Assembly: GCA_964350865.1 (NCBI GenBank)
Contig: CAYGLJ010000032.1
Location: forward strand, 1-10,616
Reading direction: 5' to 3'
DNA: 10,616 nucleotides
Source: Pontimonas sp964350865
GTDB taxonomy: Bacteria > Actinomycetota > Actinomycetes > Actinomycetales > Microbacteriaceae
Position 1 is the stretch's first letter. Every line of letters starts with the position of its first letter. Under the pieces are notes generated by a model. The model saw only the letters and a program-made list of their open reading frames with translations. It was not told the DNA's origin and did not search any database. Positions 1 through 6,380 of this stretch are shown piece after piece. Position numbers and translations under genes: made by a program.

Positions 1-178
1 GTGGTGAACTCTTGTTCCGTGTTTGCCATGCGAACGCTGTATCTCCCGTAATGAAACCTGCTTAAGCCTCCCCGTAGTGTAGCTCTTAGGGGCCAGGTCA
101 AACCAACCCGGTATCGGTTACCCTGGAGAGTCGCCCAGGGGCTCTGGGCCCCAATGGTTCGCGGGGAGAGGGAAACGA
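1..178. promoter_or_regulatory. Upstream region of the first gene, with weak promoter candidates
   Basis: No complete gene is visible here. Two + strand promoter candidates can be seen. One is TTGCCA (23-28) and CGTAAT (47-52) with an 18-bp spacer. The other is a TAnnnT box, TAGTGT (75-80), of the kind seen before mnmA, rseP and proS further on, but without a recognisable -35. Either would give a leader of roughly 90-125 nt before the GTG at 179. A purine-rich stretch (163-173, GGGGAGAGGGA) is a plausible ribosome binding site for that GTG. The left edge is ambiguous. On the - strand an ATG at 29-27 opens a frame reading M-A-N-T-E-Q-E-F-T that leaves the window. On the + strand, frames from positions 1 and 3 close at 49-51 and 63-65 and could be the tail of an upstream gene. 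The sequence cannot decide between these. An 8-bp palindrome, GCTTAAGC, lies at 60-67. Confidence 0.4.
93..152 (+). promoter_or_regulatory. Overlapping hairpins in the leader of the first gene
   Basis: Three possible stems share bases, so they cannot all form at once. CCAGG (93-97) can pair with CCTGG (122-126), with AACC (101-104) and GGTT (116-119) able to pair inside it. CCCTGG (121-126) can pair with CCAGGG (135-140) across an 8-nt loop. GGGGC (138-142) can pair with GCCCC (148-152) across a 5-nt loop. The first and second exclude each other, and so do the second and third. The last stem ends about 10 nt before the ribosome binding site. There is no T-run, so this is not a classical intrinsic terminator. 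The hairpins are directly visible; a switching role is inference. Confidence 0.3.
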
Positions 179-1951
179 GTGCGCCTGATAGTTGCCATCG
201 TTCTTCTTGCGGTGTCGACGGTGACCCTGTCGATCGGTATTGCTCAACGCACCGTCTTCGATGCCCCTGAGACCATTGACCTCGCGGTTAGCGTGGAAGC
301 ACGAGCGCCGGCCGCCATCATCCACGGATCAGACTTACTCGCGTTCCCCGGGCGTCAAACCATCACCGTGGAGGGTGGCACCAGTGGGCTGGTCCCCGCT
401 GAGAGCGGCGAGGGTTTCGAGACCCGGAGCACCGATCGTGTGTTCGTCGCCTACGGGCGGACCATTGATGTGATGGCGTGGCTCTCGCCGGCCAGGCATA
501 CCTTGCTGGGGGTTGACCCAGTGGCGAATGTCATGACCGCACTACCCCGTTCGGGTGAGCTCTATCTTCCGGAACCGGCAGGTTCGGACCTGTGGTTTGC
601 CGAGTATTCCGAGACGGGGTCTGTCTCGATTTCGATTGCAGCTCCCGAAGACGTCACGGTGCTCATCATGAGCGATGGTGTGCTCCCTGCGCCCCAGAAC
701 ATCAGTGTGTCCTGGCCTGTGACGAACGAGGCTCCCTGGATTCTTGCCCTCATTGTGGTTGGCCTGCTCACCATGGTTGCCGGTTTTGCCGCATTGATTG
801 CGTCGTGGATTCACTGGCGTCGAACCAAAGGCCCCAGACGACGCAAGACAAAGCGACCCAAGCTGAAGGCTCCCCGCGCTCCACGAGTGAAGCGACCATC
901 GTCGGTGCGACCTCGTGGCCGACGCGCAGCACGCTTTGTCGCGATTCCCCTGGCCGGAGTCCTGGCGCTCGGAGCCTGCTCCCCGAGCGCTCCAGCCCCC
1001 GTCGAAGAGTCCAGTGAGCCCGTGAACACTCAGTCGGTGGCGCCGTACCCAGCTGTTACGGAGTTGCAGTTCTCCAGAATCATGTCTCGGGTGGCAGATC
1101 AGATTCAGCTTGCTGACGAAGAGCTCTCCGTCAACACGCTGGGTCCGCGCGTGGAGGAACCCACTCTGACAGCGCGGCGAGCGGCCTACATCGTGCAGCG
1201 GGCGGATCCAGAGTCAGGTGCGGTTGTGCCGATTCCCGCATCGCCGATTCGCCTGGTCGTGCCCCAACAAACCACCACCTGGCCTCGGAGCGTGTTTGGC
1301 ATCATTCAAGATGAGGCCGACCTCGAGTCGCCATCACTGGGTGTTGTCCTCAAGCAGGTTGACCCTCGCTCACCCTATGAGCTCACGTACGCCATCGTGT
1401 TGAACCCCCAAGTCCAACTGCCTGACCTGCCCTCTGCCTCGTTGGGCGCGCCAAAGTTATCGGCGGATAGCAAACTGACCAGGATTCCACCTCGCGACAT
1501 CATCGAGCACTATGCCGATGTTCTGCGTAACGGACCGAGTAGCCCCTTCTCCCGCGAATTTGCCCTCGCGAACGATCCTCTGTATGCCCAGGCGGGTCCC
1601 GACGCCGAAGCACTACGCCAAGAATCCTTTGGTGAAACCGTTCAAGTGACCTGGGAGTCCACCCCCGGCGACAGTGAAGTGGTGGCCTTTTCTACCGCGG
1701 ACTCGGGAGCAATCGTCATGGGCACCATCATCGAGCGAGAGTTGGTCGAACCCATCCAATCGGGTGCGGCCGTTAACTCCAGTATCGCCGTGCGCGCGCT
1801 GACATCGTTGTCGCAATCCACGGAAGGATTCGATGTTCAGTCCCAACTGCAAATACTCTGGTACGTGCCCCCGGTGGGGTCAGAGGACTCCATCAGGGTT
1901 CTCGGTTTCACCTACAGTTTGATTGGCGCCAAGGAGGTAGGCAGTGAGTGA
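179..1951 (+). CDS. Unrecognised two-part envelope protein with an internal lipobox
   Basis: I do not recognise the family of this 590-aa protein. Its layout is clear. A hydrophobic N-terminus (residues 3-20) serves as a signal peptide or anchor. A beta-rich, presumably external domain (about 25-185) follows, then a transmembrane span (186-212). A linker (213-252) carries about 20 Arg/Lys, many prolines and no acidic residue, and should be cytosolic. A second hydrophobic stretch (253-266) ends in L-G-A-C (264-267), a good lipobox. A Ser/Pro/Glu-rich tether and a second external domain of about 310 residues complete it. The second half therefore looks like a lipoprotein precursor fused in frame to the first half. 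The GTG start at 179 is chosen for its purine-rich site at 163-173 and because the signal sequence follows at once. The stop overlaps the next gene by 8 nt, suggesting translational coupling. A role in envelope biology is only inferred. Internal GTG codons at 887 and 905 could start a separate lipoprotein, but neither has a convincing ribosome binding site. Confidence 0.85.
   Translation: MRLIVAIVLLAVSTVTLSIGIAQRTVFDAPETIDLAVSVEARAPAAIIHGSDLLAFPGRQTITVEGGTSGLVPAESGEGFETRSTDRVFVAYGRTIDVMAWLSPARHTLLGVDPVANVMTALPRSGELYLPEPAGSDLWFAEYSETGSVSISIAAPEDVTVLIMSDGVLPAPQNISVSWPVTNEAPWILALIVVGLLTMVAGFAALIASWIHWRRTKGPRRRKTKRPKLKAPRAPRVKRPSSVRPRGRRAARFVAIPLAGVLALGACSPSAPAPVEESSEPVNTQSVAPYPAVTELQFSRIMSRVADQIQLADEELSVNTLGPRVEEPTLTARRAAYIVQRADPESGAVVPIPASPIRLVVPQQTTTWPRSVFGIIQDEADLESPSLGVVLKQVDPRSPYELTYAIVLNPQVQLPDLPSASLGAPKLSADSKLTRIPPRDIIEHYADVLRNGPSSPFSREFALANDPLYAQAGPDAEALRQESFGETVQVTWESTPGDSEVVAFSTADSGAIVMGTIIERELVEPIQSGAAVNSSIAVRALTSLSQSTEGFDVQSQLQILWYVPPVGSEDSIRVLGFTYSLIGAKEVGSE
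1931..1938 (+). promoter_or_regulatory. Strong ribosome binding site fixing the TPR/thioredoxin gene start
   Basis: AAGGAGGT is an essentially perfect anti-16S match lying inside the end of the upstream gene. It is 5 nt from the GTG at 1944 and so decides the start. The overlapping start and stop read GTGAGTGA (1944-1951). Confidence 0.85.
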
Positions 1952-2852
1952 TCCGAGGCTTGGCCCCGCGCTCGCGGGCGCCGTTGATCTCTCCGGCTTG
2001 GTGAAGAAGAACCAGGCGCCCACACCGCCAGCCGGTTCGGCTCCGCAGAATGCGCTCGTGCGGGACGTCGACGACCGCAGTGTCGCGGAACTGGTAGAGC
2101 TTTCGAAGAGTGTCCCCGTGATTCTCGAGGTCTACGGGGGAGAGGTGACTCCCGTCCTCGGTCCGATTATTGAGAGCTACCAGGGTCGCTTTGTCCTGGG
2201 AACCGTGCGCGGAGAATCAGCACCCGAACTCGTGCGCGCACTCCAGGTGGAGGGAATTCCCACAGTCCTCGCGCTCATTGCCGGACAACCCGTCCCGTTG
2301 TTCAAAGGCATTCCCTCGGAGCCGGAAGTCCGGTCAATTCTCGACCAGGTCCTCAGCTTTGCAAAAGAAAATGGCGTCACCGGCCAGGTGGATGCCACCG
2401 TTGCTGACGACTCAGACAGCGCGGAGGCGGAGGCGCCCTTGCCGCCACTGCACCAAGAAGCCTTCGATGCGCTCTCGCGCAACGACCTCCCGGCAGCAAA
2501 GGCCGCCTATCAGAAGGCTCTCGCGGAGGCTCCCGCAGACGCCGATGCCGCCGCAGGTCTGGCTCAGGTTGAGTTGCTCGAGCGGGTCTACGCGATGGAC
2601 GCGGATGCGACCAGGCGGAATGCTGCGGATCACCCTGAGAACATTGACCACGCGCTCGCGGTGGCGGACTTGGACCTCTCCGGAGGTCACACGGAGGATG
2701 CCTTTGTCAGACTATTGGGGATTTTTGCCTCCGCCAGCGAGGATGACAAGGAGAGGATTCGCGAGCGCTTGCTCACCTATTTCACGCTCGTCGGTCAGGC
2801 TGCCCCCGAAGTCAAGAAGGCGCGCACACAGCTTGCGTCCCTGATGTTTTAG
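1944..2852 (+). CDS. Thioredoxin-fold/TPR protein, YbbN/CnoX-like co-chaperone
   Basis: This 302-aa cytosolic protein has a flexible N-terminus (1-40), a thioredoxin-like domain (about 42-145), an acidic linker (150-165) and a TPR-type helical region (about 166-300). The fold is suggested by the strand V-P-V-I-L-E-V-Y (57-64) and the cis-proline loop G-I-P-T-V (104-108). Where a thioredoxin would have W-C-G-P-C the sequence reads Y-G-G-E-V-T-P-V, and the whole protein contains no cysteine. It therefore cannot do thiol-disulfide exchange. In the YbbN/CnoX family, known from E. coli as a holdase that passes clients to chaperones, the TPR part binds protein partners. A similar protein-binding role is inferred here. 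The TPR segment includes A-A-Y-Q-K-A-L-A-E-A-P (187-197). Its neighbours are an envelope-protein gene that overlaps it and the desulfurase gene 6 nt downstream, which points to co-transcription. Confidence 0.85.
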   Translation: MSDPRLGPALAGAVDLSGLVKKNQAPTPPAGSAPQNALVRDVDDRSVAELVELSKSVPVILEVYGGEVTPVLGPIIESYQGRFVLGTVRGESAPELVRALQVEGIPTVLALIAGQPVPLFKGIPSEPEVRSILDQVLSFAKENGVTGQVDATVADDSDSAEAEAPLPPLHQEAFDALSRNDLPAAKAAYQKALAEAPADADAAAGLAQVELLERVYAMDADATRRNAADHPENIDHALAVADLDLSGGHTEDAFVRLLGIFASASEDDKERIRERLLTYFTLVGQAAPEVKKARTQLASLMF

Positions 2853-2858
2853 GCCGCG

Positions 2859-4049
2859 ATGGGCGTCTATCTTGACTACCAGGCGACCAGCCCCATGCCC
2901 GAGTCCGTGCGGGAGGTTTACGTTGACGCACTCGCGGGCGTGGGAAACCCTTCGTCGATTCACCAAGCAGGTCAGCGCCAGCGCGCCCTGCTCGAGGATG
3001 CCAAGGAGCGCATAGCGCGGATACTGGGCTGCGAGCCCATCGAAATAATTCTGACGTCCGGGGGCACCGAAGCGATCAACACAGCACTGAAGGGCGCAGT
3101 CTGGGCGTGGCAGGCCGAGCGCGGACCCACCACGCCGACCACGGTTGTCTCCTCGCGGGCTGAGCATCACGCCACCCTGGATGCGCTGGCGTGGTTGGAG
3201 TCGAGTGAGGGCACTGAGATTGCGTGGGTCCCCGTGGATGGTGACGCCGTGCTCGACACCGACTCTCTGGAGGTCATCCTCGCTGATCACCCCGCGACCA
3301 TGGTGACCACTCTCCTGGCTAACAACGAGGTGGGCTCCCTTCAACCTGTGGAAGAAATCGCCAGGTTGTCCCGGGAAGCCGGAGTGCCGGTCCATGTCGA
3401 TGCGATCGCGGCACTCGGGTACATCCCGGTGAATTTTTCCCAGCTCGGGGTCACCGCCATGAGTGTCTCTGCCCACAAAGTTGGCGGACCAGTCGGAGTA
3501 GGTGCCCTAGTGCTCTCTCGTAACGCCCCCGAGCTCAGCGCGCTGGTTCATGGAGGCGATCAGCAGCGAGGCAGGTCGGGAACCCTCGACACGGCCGGTG
3601 TCGTCGCTTTTGCCGCGGCACTTGAGCTGCGCGAACAGCTGCGCCTGGAGCGTTCGGAAGGATTGCGTTCCCTTCGGGATTCTCTGCGCACCCAGCTGAG
3701 CGCAGCTGTGCCAGAGATTGTGGTGCGGGGATCTCTCGATGCGCGGTTGCCGGGAAACCTCCACATCACCGTGCCTGGGTGTGAAGGAGATGTTCTGCTC
3801 TACCTCCTGGACCAACACGGAATCCAAGTTTCCACGGGCTCTGCCTGCCAGGCTGGTGTTCCCGAGGCCTCGCACGTTCTCTTGGCCATGGGTCTGCCGG
3901 AGGACACCGCCCGCGGAGCGCTCCGCTTTAGCCTCGGGTATCACACGACTGCCGAGGACATCGATGCAGTTGTCTCGGTGTTCCCCGGGGTCGTGGAGCA
4001 GGCGCGCCTGGCCGGGATGGCCTCTGGTCACTCACCACTCGGGCGCTAA
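2859..4049 (+). CDS. iscS: Cysteine desulfurase, class V aminotransferase (IscS/NifS group)
   Basis: The enzyme uses PLP to take sulfur from L-cysteine, leaving alanine and a persulfide on an active-site cysteine. The 396-aa length is normal for the group. Visible landmarks are L-D-Y-Q-A-T (5-10), S-G-G-T-E (67-71), the H-H pair (103-104), N-N-E-V-G (155-159), the PLP-binding Asp (181), the Schiff-base lysine in S-A-H-K (K207), and the catalytic C330 in S-T-G-S-A-C. The loop around C330 and the G-S-A-C-Q-A-G sequence place it in group I rather than SufS. One oddity: the residue three after Asp181, a PLP-contacting Gln in E. coli IscS, is Ala184 (codon 3408-3410). The gene starts at ATG 2859, 6 nt after the previous stop, with only a weak AGG at 2851-2853, so it probably relies on coupling. 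mnmA lies directly downstream, as in Mycobacterium, which suggests that tRNA thiolation is one sulfur destination. The symbol iscS is by function; nifS or csd names are equally used. Confidence 0.92.
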   Translation: MGVYLDYQATSPMPESVREVYVDALAGVGNPSSIHQAGQRQRALLEDAKERIARILGCEPIEIILTSGGTEAINTALKGAVWAWQAERGPTTPTTVVSSRAEHHATLDALAWLESSEGTEIAWVPVDGDAVLDTDSLEVILADHPATMVTTLLANNEVGSLQPVEEIARLSREAGVPVHVDAIAALGYIPVNFSQLGVTAMSVSAHKVGGPVGVGALVLSRNAPELSALVHGGDQQRGRSGTLDTAGVVAFAAALELREQLRLERSEGLRSLRDSLRTQLSAAVPEIVVRGSLDARLPGNLHITVPGCEGDVLLYLLDQHGIQVSTGSACQAGVPEASHVLLAMGLPEDTARGALRFSLGYHTTAEDIDAVVSVFPGVVEQARLAGMASGHSPLGR

Positions 4050-4061
4050 GCACCCTCGAAG

Positions 4062-4081
4062 TGCCAGTGCCTACACTGGTG
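4062..4081 (+). promoter_or_regulatory. Inverted repeat covering the mnmA -10 box
   Basis: CCAGTG (4064-4069) and CACTGG (4074-4079) are perfect inverted copies around a 4-nt centre, and two G-T wobbles extend the RNA stem to 8 pairs. The right arm contains most of TACACT (4072-4077), a TAnnnT -10 box placed 7 nt before the GTG at 4085, which suggests a leaderless mnmA transcript. No good -35 is seen at the expected distance. AGTGCC is also repeated in tandem at 4060-4071. Possible roles are an operator over the promoter or a hairpin in read-through RNA from the desulfurase gene. There is no T-tract, so it is not a standard terminator. Confidence 0.45.
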
Positions 4082-4084
4082 GGC

Positions 4085-5233
4085 GTGAAAGTTTTGGCAG
4101 CGATGAGTGGTGGCGTTGACAGCGCTGTCGCTGCTGCGCGCGCGGTGGAGGCTGGCCACGAGGTTATTGGCGTTCATTTGGCCCTCTCTCGCATGCCAGG
4201 GACCCTGCGCACGGGATCTCGAGGGTGCTGCACCATCGAGGATTCTATGGACGCAAGGCGGGTCGCCGACATGCTCGGCATTCCTTTTTATGTGTGGGAT
4301 TTCTCCGAGCGCTTCGCCCAGGACGTCGTCCAAGACTTCATTGATGAATATTCAGAGGGTCGAACCCCCAACCCCTGCATGCGGTGTAACCAGCACATCA
4401 AGTTCCAAGCAGTTCTGGAGCGCGGTCTAGCCCTCGGTTTCGATGCGATCGCCACCGGCCACTACGCCTCCGTGGTGGAGGGACCCCAGGGCAAGGAGCT
4501 TCACCGAGCAGCGACCTGGGCAAAGGATCAGTCCTACGTGCTGGGCGTTCTCACCACCGAGCAACTTGAGCATTGCTATTTCCCGCTCGCCACGACGCCG
4601 TCCAAAGATGAGGTGCGTGCTGAGGCGGCGGAACGCGGCTTCATTGTTGCGAACAAGCCCGACAGTCACGACATTTGCTTTATCCCTGATGGGGACACTC
4701 GCGGTTGGCTTGCCGAGCGCGTGGGGGAAAAAGAGGGGCCAGTGCTCACCTCCGAAGGAGAGGTCGTGGGGTCCCATCAGGGAGCTCACGCGTACACGGT
4801 GGGTCAGCGGAAAGGTCTTCAGCTGGGCTATCCAGCACCAGATGGGAAACCTCGTTATGTCTTGGAGGTCCGACCCAAAACCAATGAGGTCATCGTGGGG
4901 CCCAAAGAAGCACTCGCGATTAGTGAGCTAGCCGGGTCCATGATGAGCTTTGCTGGGGCTGATCCGGTTGCCTCGGGACTCGCGCAGGATGCGAGCGATG
5001 AGCACGGTTTTGGCTGTGAATCCTTCGAATGTCACGTTCAGGTGCGGGCGCACGCTGACCCTGTTCCCGCGAATGCGCGAGTGGAAGCGGGCGAGCTTAT
5101 TGTGAGCCTGCACGAACCGTTGCTCGGTGTGGCACCAGGCCAAAGCGCCGTCATCTACGTCGGCACGCGAGTGCTCGGTCAATGCACCATTGATCGCACG
5201 GTGAGCGCTCTCCAGGAGACCGCCCGTGTCTGA
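4085..5233 (+). CDS. mnmA: tRNA-specific 2-thiouridylase MnmA
   Basis: MnmA activates uridine 34 of the Lys, Glu and Gln tRNAs with ATP and inserts sulfur to give 2-thiouridine. The 382-aa protein shows the PP-loop S-G-G-V-D-S (8-13), the T-P-N-P-C-M-R-C-N segment (C98, C101), G-H-Y (125-127), A-K-D-Q-S-Y (146-151), and H-D-I-C-F-I (C198). C98 and C198 match the catalytic pair C102/C199 of E. coli. The C98-x2-C101 plus C198 set also matches cysteines proposed in other MnmA proteins to hold an Fe-S cluster, a point still debated. The C-terminal part (about 215-382) carries the central and beta-barrel domains. The start at GTG 4085 is preferred over in-frame GTGs at 4061 and 4067. It gives the usual short lead M-K-V-L-A-A-M-S-G-G and fits a leaderless transcript from TACACT (4072-4077). 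The desulfurase upstream is the natural sulfur donor. The stop overlaps dxr by 8 nt. Confidence 0.95.
   Translation: MKVLAAMSGGVDSAVAAARAVEAGHEVIGVHLALSRMPGTLRTGSRGCCTIEDSMDARRVADMLGIPFYVWDFSERFAQDVVQDFIDEYSEGRTPNPCMRCNQHIKFQAVLERGLALGFDAIATGHYASVVEGPQGKELHRAATWAKDQSYVLGVLTTEQLEHCYFPLATTPSKDEVRAEAAERGFIVANKPDSHDICFIPDGDTRGWLAERVGEKEGPVLTSEGEVVGSHQGAHAYTVGQRKGLQLGYPAPDGKPRYVLEVRPKTNEVIVGPKEALAISELAGSMMSFAGADPVASGLAQDASDEHGFGCESFECHVQVRAHADPVPANARVEAGELIVSLHEPLLGVAPGQSAVIYVGTRVLGQCTIDRTVSALQETARV
5213..5218 (+). promoter_or_regulatory. Ribosome binding site for dxr inside mnmA
   Basis: CAGGAG lies 7 nt before the GTG at 5226, within the last codons of mnmA. It supports the start that gives an 8-nt overlap (GTGTCTGA, 5226-5233) and suggests coupled translation of mnmA and dxr. 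Confidence 0.7.
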
Positions 5234-6335
5234 GGCCCCGCGCCGACGCATCATCATCCTGGGTTCCACCGGGTCGATTGGAACTCAAGCCCTCGACGTT
5301 ATTCACCGCAACCGCGATCGATTCGATGTTGTGGGGTTGGCTGCCGGGTCCAACCGCGACCTCGCGTATGCGCAGGCTGAGCAGCTGGGACTTGGTCACG
5401 ACCGGGTTGTCTTCGGTGCAGAGGATGCGGTCTCCCTGGTCCAGGAGGTGAGCTGCGATGTGGTGCTGAACGGGATTACCGGTTCGGTAGGGCTTTTGCC
5501 CACCCTTGCCGCCCTCGAGAGCGGAGCCACTCTCGCTCTGGCCAACAAGGAAAGCTTGATTGTCGGAGGTCAGCTGGTCCTGGACGCCCGGGTACGAGCG
5601 GACCAGATTGTCCCCGTGGATTCAGAGCACTCTGCCCTGGCCCAGGCGTTGATGGCGGGAGCGCCCTCCGAGGTGGCAAAGCTGATTGTCACGGCCAGCG
5701 GTGGACCTCTCCGGGGACGAAGCGCTGACTCGCTTGCCAGCGTGACCCCCGCGGAAGCCCTCGCGCACCCGACCTGGGATATGGGACTAGTGGTGACCAC
5801 CAACTCCGCCACCCTGGTCAACAAGGGGCTTGAAGTAATTGAGGCACACCTGCTGTTTGATATTCCGTTTGATCGGATTGAGGTGACCGTGCACCCGCAG
5901 TCGGTGGTGCACTCGCTCGTCGAATTCCACGACGGTTCCACCCTTGCCCAAGCGTCACCTCCCGATATGCGCGTGCCCATCGCGTGGGGGCTCTCCTGGC
6001 CGGACAGAGTACCGGGAGTGATGCCGGGAATCGATTGGTCGCAGGCGCACACCTGGACGTTTGAGCCTCTCGACGAGGACGCATTCCCCGCAGTCTCCAT
6101 GGCGAAGGCCGCGGGGGAGCGCGGGGGGACTTTCCCCGCTGTGTTCAATGCGGCAAACGAGCAGGCGGTGTATGCGTTCCACCGGGGTGAGATATCTCTC
6201 CCCACCATCATCGACGTGATCTCTCACGCGCTCGAGAACCACGACTCGGGGGAGATGTCGGTCGAGGCAGTCCTGGAGGCCGAGAGGGTGGCGCGGGAAC
6301 GCGCTGACCGGTTCATCGCCTCCCAGGGTTCCTAA
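5226..6335 (+). CDS. dxr: 1-deoxy-D-xylulose 5-phosphate reductoisomerase (MEP pathway)
   Basis: Dxr converts 1-deoxy-D-xylulose 5-phosphate into 2-C-methyl-D-erythritol 4-phosphate using NADPH and a divalent metal; it is the committed step of the MEP isoprenoid pathway and the target of fosmidomycin. The 369-aa protein is a little shorter than the E. coli enzyme. It shows the NADPH loop G-S-T-G-S-I-G (13-19), A-N-K-E-S (106-110), the metal ligands D132 and E134 in V-D-S-E-H-S, and E203 in N-K-G-L-E-V. It also has substrate residues in A-S-G-G (S158), H-P-T-W-D-M-G (H181) and N199-K200, plus the conserved H-P-Q-S-V-V-H-S (223-230). All key residues are intact. The start GTG 5226 has a good ribosome binding site at 5213-5218 and overlaps the mnmA stop. 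The next gene, a site-2 protease, and ispG follow on the same strand in the arrangement known from other actinobacteria. Confidence 0.97.
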   Translation: MSEAPRRRIIILGSTGSIGTQALDVIHRNRDRFDVVGLAAGSNRDLAYAQAEQLGLGHDRVVFGAEDAVSLVQEVSCDVVLNGITGSVGLLPTLAALESGATLALANKESLIVGGQLVLDARVRADQIVPVDSEHSALAQALMAGAPSEVAKLIVTASGGPLRGRSADSLASVTPAEALAHPTWDMGLVVTTNSATLVNKGLEVIEAHLLFDIPFDRIEVTVHPQSVVHSLVEFHDGSTLAQASPPDMRVPIAWGLSWPDRVPGVMPGIDWSQAHTWTFEPLDEDAFPAVSMAKAAGERGGTFPAVFNAANEQAVYAFHRGEISLPTIIDVISHALENHDSGEMSVEAVLEAERVARERADRFIASQGS

Positions 6336-6368
6336 AGCTTTCCCGGGCGCTGCGTCAGTGGGCTCCAA

Positions 6369-6374
6369 TAGAGT
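6369..6374 (+). promoter_or_regulatory. -10 box for a leaderless site-2 protease transcript
   Basis: TAGAGT fits TAnnnT and ends 6 nt before the GTG at 6381, so a transcript from it should begin at that GTG. No ribosome binding site precedes the gene, which agrees with leaderless translation. A matching -35 at 16-18 bp is not evident. The 45-nt gap after dxr holds no clear terminator, only the palindrome AAAGCTTT (6334-6341), so read-through from dxr is also possible. Confidence 0.5.
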
Positions 6375-6380
6375 GTGCGC

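Noticed and set aside
3..65. + strand frame ending at TAA 63-65 as the tail of an upstream gene
   Set aside because: Twenty codons with no recognisable motif; a competing - strand frame exists, so it cannot be supported as a feature.
887..1951. A separate lipoprotein gene starting at GTG 887
   Set aside because: No ribosome binding site at a suitable distance, and the frame is open and continuous from 179; kept only as an alternative reading of the first gene.
2712..3476. 254-codon open frame on the - strand across the TPR gene end and the desulfurase gene
   Set aside because: It is a shadow of two well-supported + strand genes; its composition is rich in Arg, His and Gly with no recognisable motif and it crosses a real gene boundary.
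4061..4084. Longer N-terminus for MnmA from GTG 4061 or 4067
   Set aside because: The added residues are not expected in the family, there is no convincing ribosome binding site, and the stretch overlaps the inverted repeat and -10 box.
5570..6211. 213-codon open frame on the - strand opposite dxr
   Set aside because: dxr is complete with all catalytic residues; the antisense product looks like low-complexity shadow translation.
6334..6341. Palindrome AAAGCTTT after dxr as a terminator
   Set aside because: It is only 8 bp with no loop, no GC-rich stem and no T-run.
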